Source: Lentisphaeria bacterium UBA1776
GTDB lineage: Bacteria; Verrucomicrobiota; Lentisphaeria; Victivallales; Victivallaceae
Length of the DNA stretch: 20,032 nucleotides
NCBI GenBank assembly: GCA_002314605.1
Contig: DCGO01000086.1
Location: 1 to 20,032 of the forward strand
Reading direction: 5' to 3'
Part shown: one piece after another, positions 15,306 through 20,032 of the stretch
Numbering within the stretch: the stretch's first letter is position 1
Layout of the letters: each line of letters begins with the position of its first letter
Program-made: the position numbers and the translations under genes
The notes under the pieces: model-generated
The model's input: the letters and a program-made list of their open reading frames with translations, nothing else
What the model was told of the DNA's origin: nothing
Databases searched by the model: none

Positions 15306-15978
15306 GGCTCCCCTCCATCACCGGAATAACAAAAATATTGGCAGCCTCATGCTTGCGGAGAGCCAGCGACCCGCCCTTCAGCCGGATCCGCAGGGGATCC
15401 CCGAAGGGAGCGGGGTGTTCCATTTTCAATTCCGCCCCCACCACCAACCCCAGATCCGTCAGGCGCTGTTTGCCGACAAATTCCTGCCGGACCGCCGAGA
15501 TCCGGGCGGCAGCCCCCACCGGAAGTTTGGGAAGCGGCATGGACGCGGAAGTTTTCTGGCGCTCGGTACTGAACCAGCGGGAACAGCGGGGACACTGGAT
15601 CACGGCGGCAAAGAGCGCCTGCATCCGGCCCACGATCTCCGGGCTGATGTCATGCTCGATCCGGCAGGCGGCGCTGTCCGCCTCCGCCCACGGCACCTGA
15701 AGGATCTCCACAAAAAAACGGCGCAGCGCCTCGTGGCGCTCCCGCACCGCCAGGGCTTTGGTTCTCCCGGCGGGCGTCAAGGTGATGGGCTGGTAGCTCT
15801 CGTAGCGGACCAGCCCTTTTTCGGCAAGACTCTTCAGCGCGCTGCTGACAGTGGGGACCGCCACATTCAGTCTGGCTGCAATATCCTTGCTGTGTGCATG
15901 TTCTTCACTGGCACTCAGCTCCAGAATTGCCTCCAGGTAATCTTCCTGAATGGCGGTCAAAATCAATTCTTCGGCCAT
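15298..15978 (-). CDS. DtxR/MntR-family metal-dependent regulator with C-terminal FeoA domain
   Basis: This 226-aa transcription factor probably represses its own operon, including feoB, when loaded with Fe2+ or Mn2+. The N-terminal winged helix is typical: IQEDYLEAILELSASEEHAHS, then DIAARLNVAVPTVSSALKSL as the helix-turn-helix (about 30-52) and the wing SYQPITLTPAGR. The metal-binding/dimerisation segment follows: RHEALRRFFVEIL, then ACRIEHDISPEIVGRM with Glu and His ligands. A CPRC motif lies near 130. Residues from about 150 to 220 form a FeoA/SH3-like domain (LPVGAAARISAV, QRLTDLGLVVGAELKM, GGSLALRKHEAANIFV). AAGGAG lies 5 nt before the ATG. A strong promoter candidate lies upstream (TTGCAA-N16-TATATT). 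The 8-bp overlap with feoB couples sensor and transporter. Confidence 0.9.
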   Translation of the reverse strand: MAEELILTAIQEDYLEAILELSASEEHAHSKDIAARLNVAVPTVSSALKSLAEKGLVRYESYQPITLTPAGRTKALAVRERHEALRRFFVEILQVPWAEADSAACRIEHDISPEIVGRMQALFAAVIQCPRCSRWFSTERQKTSASMPLPKLPVGAAARISAVRQEFVGKQRLTDLGLVVGAELKMEHPAPFGDPLRIRLKGGSLALRKHEAANIFVIPVMEGSHE

Positions 15979-16009
15979 ACTTTCTCCTTTTCCGAATTAT
16001 TACGCAGAA

Positions 16010-16037
16010 AATATAGCTCTTGAATTGATTTTTGCAA
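16010..16037 (-). promoter_or_regulatory. Promoter of the dtxR-feoA/feoB operon
   Basis: On the minus strand TTGCAA (16037-16032) and TATATT (16015-16010) are 16 nt apart, with the regulator's ATG about 32 nt further on. DtxR-family repressors often bind across the -10 box. I see only the loose half-site repeat CTTG/CAAG around 16019-16038, not a convincing DtxR operator. Confidence 0.5.
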
Positions 16038-16039
16038 GG

Positions 16040-16066
16040 AAAAAGTTTAGATAAACAAAACTTTTT
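16040..16066 (-). terminator. A/T-rich hairpin at the end of htpX
   Basis: AAAAAGTTT (16040-16048) and AAACTTTTT (16058-16066) form a perfect 9-bp stem with a 9-nt loop. In the minus-strand transcript the hairpin begins at the last base of the htpX stop codon and its descending arm ends in five U. It is short of G/C for a classical terminator, but its placement is right. It ends 2 bp from the -35 box of the next operon. Confidence 0.45.
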
Positions 16067-16971
16067 CAAAGAAGCTTTTGAAGCCGTTCGATCCGTTCAT
16101 GGATGGGCGGGTGGGTGCTGAAGAGATCGTCGGAACCGCCCCGGAGCCCCAGTTTGGGATTGACGATGTACATGTTTTCCGTAGCTTTGCTGCCCTGCAT
16201 GGGCGCCTGGTCCCCGGCAAGGATCTGCAGAGCTTCAGCAAGTCCGTTGGGATTGCGGGTGAACTCCACTGCCGATGCGTCCGCCAGATACTCCCGCTGA
16301 CGGCTGATGGCCATCTGGATCAGAGCCGCAAAAAGCGGCGCCAGGATCGCCAGCACCATCCCGATCAGCAGGATCAGAATCTGTCCGCCGTTGTCTTTGT
16401 TGTCCCTCCGGCGGCTGCCGCCTGCAAAAAAGGCGGACCTGAGCACCATGTCGCTCAAGATCACGATCCCGCCGGCCATGACGGCCATCAGCAGCGAAAA
16501 ACGGATATCGAAGTTCCGGATGTGGCCCATTTCGTGGGCGATCACCCCCTGCAGCTGATCCCGGTTGAGTTTGGACAAAAGGCCCCGGGTCACGGCCACG
16601 GAGGCGCTTTCCGGCGATATGCCGGTGGCAAAGGCATTGGGGGCATCCTCGTCAATAAGGTACACCTTCGGCATGGGAAGACCCGCCGCAATGGCCATTT
16701 CCTCCACCACGTTATAAAGCTGGGGAGCATCCTCCTTGGCCACCGGTTCCGCTCCGGCAAACGCCATCACCACGGATGACCCCATCCCCCAGGCGAAAAG
16801 CAGGACAAAAAGCGTCGCGATCACCGCCACGGCGATACCGACTTCCATGTCGCCCCACATGGAACCGAGAACATATCCCAGCACCAGCAAAAGAAGCGCC
16901 ATCCCGATCATCAGGATGACGCTGTTGCGTTTGTTGGCGCGGATCAGGTCCTGAAAAGTAGCCCGAACCAT
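16066..16971 (-). CDS. htpX: HtpX-like M48 membrane metalloprotease
   Basis: This zinc-dependent inner-membrane endopeptidase is thought to degrade misfolded or surplus membrane proteins. At 301 aa it has the family length. Two N-terminal membrane helices (about 18-38 and 44-68) are followed by EPVAKEDAPQLYNVVEEMA. The zinc site HEMGH has His146, Glu147 and His150, and the third ligand is Glu227 in SRQREYLADASAVEF. Two more hydrophobic segments lie in between (SLLMAVMAGGIVILSDMVL and ILILLIGMVLAILAPLFAAL). The C-terminus has FSTHPPIHERIERLQKL, the usual ending. A Gly/Arg-rich linker (GGSRRRDNKDNGG) is on the loop between helices 3 and 4. AAAGGGGG lies 9 nt before the ATG. The gene begins 21 bp after lemA, a pairing seen in many bacteria. 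Confidence 0.93.
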   Translation of the reverse strand: MVRATFQDLIRANKRNSVILMIGMALLLLVLGYVLGSMWGDMEVGIAVAVIATLFVLLFAWGMGSSVVMAFAGAEPVAKEDAPQLYNVVEEMAIAAGLPMPKVYLIDEDAPNAFATGISPESASVAVTRGLLSKLNRDQLQGVIAHEMGHIRNFDIRFSLLMAVMAGGIVILSDMVLRSAFFAGGSRRRDNKDNGGQILILLIGMVLAILAPLFAALIQMAISRQREYLADASAVEFTRNPNGLAEALQILAGDQAPMQGSKATENMYIVNPKLGLRGGSDDLFSTHPPIHERIERLQKLL

Positions 16972-16992
16972 TCGCTGACGCCCCCTTTGCCG

Positions 16993-17550
16993 TTAAAAAG
17001 ATACCTTCGGGACCGCCCGTTCCGCTGGATCCGTGATCTGCCAGAGGGGAGCATCCTGAAAGTGGAACATCCCTGCAAGGATGTTGGACGGAAAGACCGC
17101 GATGGCCGTGTTGAAATTGGTGGCGGAGTCATTGTAGTGCTGCCGGGCGAAAGCGATCTTGTTCTCGGTACTGGAAAGCTCTTCCTGCAGCTGCAGAAAA
17201 TTGGCATTGGCCTTCAGTTCCGGATACGCTTCCACCTGAACATTCAGCGCCTTCAATGCGCCGGAAAGTTCCGTTTCCGCAGCGATCCGCTCCGCCGAAC
17301 CGCCGACGGCGGCCATGGCCCGGGTCCGGGCGGCCGTCACCCGCTCGAAAACGCCGGACTCATGCTTGGCGTAACCCTTGACGGACTCCACCAGGTTCGG
17401 GATCAGGTCACAGCGGCGTTTCAGCTGGACATCGATCTGCGCCCAGGCGTTGTCCACCTGTTTGCGGGAACGGACCAGGTGATTGTACATCCCGATCACC
17501 CACAGCACCAGGACTGCAGCGACCACCACAATTACAAGTGTCATGCCCAT
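16993..17550 (-). CDS. lemA: LemA family membrane protein
   Basis: LemA proteins are single-span membrane proteins with a long helical bundle; their exact role is unknown. This one is 185 aa. The N-terminal helix MTLVIVVVAAVLVLWVIGMY anchors it, and the family signature follows: NHLVRSRKQVDNAWAQIDV, LKRRCDLIPNLVESVKGYA and HESGVFERVTAART. The C-terminal part shows LQLQEELSSTENKIAFARQ, YNDSATNFNTAIAVFPSN and ILAGMFHF, all typical. GGAG lies 10 nt upstream of the ATG; a second ATG two codons in is possible. It sits 28 bp after the AsnC-domain gene and 21 bp before htpX, so it is the middle gene of a three-gene operon. The link between LemA and HtpX suggests a role in envelope protein quality control, which is inference from context. 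Confidence 0.93.
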   Translation of the reverse strand: MGMTLVIVVVAAVLVLWVIGMYNHLVRSRKQVDNAWAQIDVQLKRRCDLIPNLVESVKGYAKHESGVFERVTAARTRAMAAVGGSAERIAAETELSGALKALNVQVEAYPELKANANFLQLQEELSSTENKIAFARQHYNDSATNFNTAIAVFPSNILAGMFHFQDAPLWQITDPAERAVPKVSF

Positions 17551-17578
17551 CGCGATTCATCTCCGGAAAAAGCAGGCG

Positions 17579-17857
17579 TCAGGCCTGCAGATTGAAAACT
17601 TTCTCGAGCTCCACCTTGGCCTCGGCCTTCAAGGTGACCAGTGTCTTGGTATGGATGATGCCGCTGATGTCGCGGGTCATCTTGGTGGCGATGATATCGG
17701 CCAGTTCCGCATTGGTATTGACGCGGATCATGACCACCAGATCGTATTCGCCGGCCACGGCATAGACTTCAGACACGCCGTCCAGAGCCATGATGTCGGT
17801 GATGACCTGGCGCAGCTGGGGACGATCCACATTGACGAGAACGATTCCTGTGACCAT
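17579..17857 (-). CDS. Stand-alone AsnC/Lrp ligand-binding (RAM) domain protein
   Basis: This 92-aa protein consists of only the effector-binding, oligomerising half of an Lrp/AsnC regulator. The beta-alpha-beta-beta-alpha-beta pattern is seen in TGIVLVNVDRPQLRQVITDI, VSEVYAVAGEYDLVVMIRV and NTNAELADIIATKM, with GEYDLVV being the conserved ligand-site loop. There is no helix-turn-helix, so it cannot bind DNA by itself. In relatives such proteins bind amino acids or partner with full-length regulators. I chose ATG 17857, with AAGGAG 9 nt upstream. The frame is open to 17956, but the extra upstream residues (Cys/Arg-rich) do not look like the family and would overlap the promoter. lemA and htpX follow at 28 and 21 bp. 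Confidence 0.85.
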   Translation of the reverse strand: MVTGIVLVNVDRPQLRQVITDIMALDGVSEVYAVAGEYDLVVMIRVNTNAELADIIATKMTRDISGIIHTKTLVTLKAEAKVELEKVFNLQA

Positions 17858-17905
17858 AACGATATACTCCTTTTGTTTTCTGAACCGTCTTCGGTTCCTT
17901 TGCAT

Positions 17906-17933
17906 ACCATAAATGCATTCCGGGGGATTGCAA
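17906..17933 (-). promoter_or_regulatory. Promoter of the asnC-domain/lemA/htpX operon
   Basis: On the minus strand TTGCAA (17933-17928) and TATGGT (17911-17906) are 16 nt apart. The ATG of the AsnC-domain gene lies about 48 nt further on. The -10 box is poorer than in the other promoters of the window. In the leader, CCGTCTTCGG-type bases at 17885-17894 (GAACCG/CGGTTC arms) could form a small hairpin. Confidence 0.45.
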
Positions 17934-17952
17934 GTTTTTTCGGGAGAATTTT

Positions 17953-18834
17953 TCAAATCTTTTCCGGCAAGGTCCCGTTCCGGCGGGATTCGAGGCGCAT
18001 TTTCAGTCCCTTCAGAAGTTCATCGGGGACCTTGAGCTTTCCGGCGCCGATGCCCAGAAAGATCCCCTGCTCCTCCCGGCCGTGAAAATCGCTCCCCCCC
18101 GACACCGCCAGACCGTAATCCGCCGCCAGACCAAGGATCATGCCGGTCTCATTGGGCCCGAAAAGACTGTAATACCCCTCCACCGCATCCAGTCCGGTCT
18201 CCGGTGCGGAAAATTTGCGGATGATGCGCCTTGCAAAAGCGTGCTCGTTCCGCTCCCGATAGACCGGATGAGTCCAGACCGCGATCCCCCCAGCCCCGTG
18301 AATGGCCCGGATGGCCGCCACTGGAGGAGGCAGCTGCCGGGGGACATACCCGGGGGCACCGTTTTTCAGGAATTTTGCAAAGGCCGTCTGGAAATCCGGG
18401 ATCCCGAATTTCTTCACCAGGATCTCCGCAAAATGAGGCCGTCCGGGACTCTCGTTGCCGCAGACGTCATACAATTCCTCCTGAGAAACGGGATACCCAA
18501 GCGCAGTCAGTTTCGCCCGCAGCTTTTCGGCCCGGTCCGCCCGTTCCCGGCGCTGGGCGGCGAGATATTCCTGAAAATCCGGCTCTTCCGGCTCCACCCA
18601 GAGCCCCACAATATGCATTTCCCTGCTGCAGTACTGCGTGGAAAGTTCCACCCCCGGAATCGCTTCCAGCTGCGGAAAAGCCCGGGCGGCCGCCATGAAT
18701 TCGGGGATCCCTGAGACCGAGTCGTGGTCCGTCAGAGCCACCGCGCTCAGGCCGATTTGTACGGCTATTCCCGGCAGTTCCCCCGGTGGGGTCCTCCCGT
18801 CGGAGGCCGTACTGTGGACATGAAGATCGATCAT
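17953..18834 (-). CDS. PHP-domain phosphoesterase (YciV/RNase AM-like)
   Basis: This cytosolic metal-dependent phosphoesterase of the PHP superfamily is 293 aa. All the expected metal motifs are present: DLHVHSTASDG (His5, His7), ALTDHDSVSG (Asp36, His37), PGVELS, GRPHFAEIL, VWTHPVYR and SGGSDFHG. The domain order and length match the subgroup that includes E. coli YciV (RNase AM, acting on 5' RNA ends and 3',5'-nucleotide bisphosphates), but the actual substrate here is not determined by sequence alone. The ATG overlaps the mfd stop by 4 bp (ATGA), and GGAGG lies 7-8 nt upstream inside mfd, so translation is probably coupled. It ends about 20 bp before the promoter of the AsnC-domain operon; no terminator is evident between them. 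Confidence 0.88.
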   Translation of the reverse strand: MIDLHVHSTASDGRTPPGELPGIAVQIGLSAVALTDHDSVSGIPEFMAAARAFPQLEAIPGVELSTQYCSREMHIVGLWVEPEEPDFQEYLAAQRRERADRAEKLRAKLTALGYPVSQEELYDVCGNESPGRPHFAEILVKKFGIPDFQTAFAKFLKNGAPGYVPRQLPPPVAAIRAIHGAGGIAVWTHPVYRERNEHAFARRIIRKFSAPETGLDAVEGYYSLFGPNETGMILGLAADYGLAVSGGSDFHGREEQGIFLGIGAGKLKVPDELLKGLKMRLESRRNGTLPEKI

Positions 18835-20032
18835 ATTTTTCCCTCCCGCCTGCGCGGCATCGCCTCCTGCGGGACCGATAATGCCGCGTCTTTGGCGTAT
18901 TTTTTGACAAGAGCAAGCCGAAGGAACGCCGGATTCCGGGCATCGATGACCGGGATCCGCCCGTCCGGCAGACGGTAGGCGCCGTGCCCCCGGCGGATCA
19001 GGAGTTTTCCCTCGGCAAGGGTCAGTTCCTCAAACCCGGCCAGCGACACGATGATCCGGATCTCCGCCAGCTGCAGCAGCACATCCGCTGCCGGCGGCAG
19101 TTTGCCGTAACGGTCCGTCAGTTCCGCCCGGAAATCCTGCAGTCTCTCCACCGAATTGATCCGGTCCAGCCGGCGGTAGGCGCTTAACCGGGGCCGTTCC
19201 CCTTCGATGTAATCCGGCGGAAACCCGGCGGGCAGCAGTCCCTCCGGGGCCTGATAGCCGTAAACCACAAAATCAATGGTGACTTCCGCATTGACCATCA
19301 CCTCCGGGACCTCCCCTTTCAAAAGCGCGATCTCCCGTTTCAGGAGATAACAGTAAAGCTCAAAGCCGATGAGGTTCAGGTGTCCGCTCTGCTCCGGTCC
19401 CAAGAGATTCCCGGATCCCCGGATCTCCAGATCGTGAAGAGAGAGCTGCAGTCCGGCCCCCAGATTGGAACAGCGGCGGATGGCGGCGATCCGTTTGCGG
19501 GCGTCCCCTGTAAGCACACTGCTCCGGGGAAGCAGCATATAGGCGTAAGCCTGATGGTTCCGCCGTCCCACCCTGCCCCTGAGCTGATAAAGCTGGGAGA
19601 GCCCGAAGCGGTCCGCCCGTTCAATGATAATGGTATTGGCATTCGGCATATCAATCCCGGATTCGATGATGGTGCTGCAGATGAGGCAGTCGATGGTGCC
19701 TTCCGCAAAAGCGTGCATCACCTCCCCCAGTTCTTCCTCGGGAAGCTGGCCGTGGGCCACGCCGAATTTCACGCCGGGAAGGAGCCGGACAAGTTTGTCC
19801 CGGCAGTCCAGAATGGTCCGGACCCGGTTGTGGAGGTAATAGACCTGCCCGCCCCGGGCCACCTCCGCCCGGATGGCGGAAGCGATCAGCCCTGTGTCTT
19901 CCGGCGCCACAATGGTCCGTACCGGCAGACGGTCCCGGGGCGGGGTCTGCAATGTGGAGAGATCCCTTGCTCCAGCCATGGCCAGATACAGCGTCCGGGG
20001 GATGGGGGTGGCGGAAAGGGTCAGCACATCCA
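18831..20032 (-). CDS. mfd: Transcription-repair coupling factor, C-terminal part (partial)
   Basis: Mfd displaces RNA polymerase stalled at DNA lesions and recruits UvrA. Only the last 400 codons are in the window; the frame is still open at 20032. The first visible residues (DVLTLSATPIPRTLYLAMAG) are helicase motif III with the Mfd-specific extension, then RDLSTLQTPPRDRLPV. VAHGQLPEEELGEVMHAF, STIIESGIDMPNANTIIIE and QLYQLRGRVGRRNHQAYAY are the second RecA-like domain (motifs IV-VI). GAGLQLSLHDLEIRGSGNLL and LNLIGFELYCYLLKREIALL complete the relay helix region. The C-terminal D7/TRCF domain runs from about 275 of the visible part (RLDRINSVERLQDFRAELTD, YGKLPPAADVLLQLAEIRI). RecG shares the helicase core but lacks this C-terminal domain, so mfd is preferred. 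Downstream the PHP gene overlaps its stop by 4 bp. Confidence 0.95.
   Translation of the reverse strand, partial: DVLTLSATPIPRTLYLAMAGARDLSTLQTPPRDRLPVRTIVAPEDTGLIASAIRAEVARGGQVYYLHNRVRTILDCRDKLVRLLPGVKFGVAHGQLPEEELGEVMHAFAEGTIDCLICSTIIESGIDMPNANTIIIERADRFGLSQLYQLRGRVGRRNHQAYAYMLLPRSSVLTGDARKRIAAIRRCSNLGAGLQLSLHDLEIRGSGNLLGPEQSGHLNLIGFELYCYLLKREIALLKGEVPEVMVNAEVTIDFVVYGYQAPEGLLPAGFPPDYIEGERPRLSAYRRLDRINSVERLQDFRAELTDRYGKLPPAADVLLQLAEIRIIVSLAGFEELTLAEGKLLIRRGHGAYRLPDGRIPVIDARNPAFLRLALVKKYAKDAALSVPQEAMPRRREGKI

Noticed and set aside
17858..17956. Upstream extension of the AsnC-domain frame
   Set aside because: The extra 33 residues do not match the domain, overlap the likely promoter, and the ATG at 17857 has an AAGGAG ribosome binding site.

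Overview
This window (roughly 57-60% GC by eye) is a densely packed, ordinary-looking chromosomal stretch from a Gram-negative bacterium. The Gram-negative inference rests on an HlyD-type periplasmic adaptor and a lipoprotein with Ala after the lipobox Cys. Purine-rich ribosome binding sites (AAGGAG, GGAGG, AAAGGA) precede most starts. The gene mix (type I secretion pair, an aspartate aminotransferase of the Corynebacterium AspT type, a PHP protein with planctomycete-like flavour, LemA/HtpX, AmrB) makes me think of the PVC superphylum, perhaps Lentisphaerota. That is a low-confidence impression, not a demonstration. I see no tRNA, rRNA, CRISPR array, insertion sequence, integrase or attachment site.

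Layout. 1-4131 (minus): a type I secretion operon, an ABC transporter/ATPase followed 2 bp later by its HlyD-family adaptor and a good intrinsic terminator at 80-127. 4132-4391: a divergent promoter region. 4392-7578 (plus): a PHP-domain protein with an eroded metal site, then a Kef-type cation/proton antiporter with an RCK module. 7713-8984 (minus): a type Ic aspartate aminotransferase. 8985-9157: an AT-rich divergent promoter region. 9158-13158 (plus): nagA, a lipoprotein hydrolase of unknown function, amrB (Memo family) and yraN. 13161-15978 (minus): an iron module in which a DtxR-family regulator carrying a fused FeoA domain overlaps feoB. 16066-17857 (minus): a stand-alone AsnC/Lrp sensor domain, lemA and htpX in one tight run. 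17953-20032 (minus): the C-terminal third of mfd, running off the window edge, overlapping a second, intact PHP phosphoesterase by 4 bp.

How the genes work together. The clear functional units are secretion (ABC plus adaptor), ferrous iron uptake (regulator-FeoA fusion plus FeoB) and envelope protein quality control (LemA plus HtpX with a small ligand-binding regulator-like protein). The remaining genes are housekeeping or poorly characterised. I did not find an obvious new multi-gene system. The features most worth a second look are the tandem degenerate C39-like domains of the ABC transporter, the cysteine-nucleophile lipoprotein hydrolase, the eroded PHP protein, the DtxR-FeoA fusion, and a recurring promoter pattern TTGnAA-N16-TATATT-like in front of at least five transcription units.
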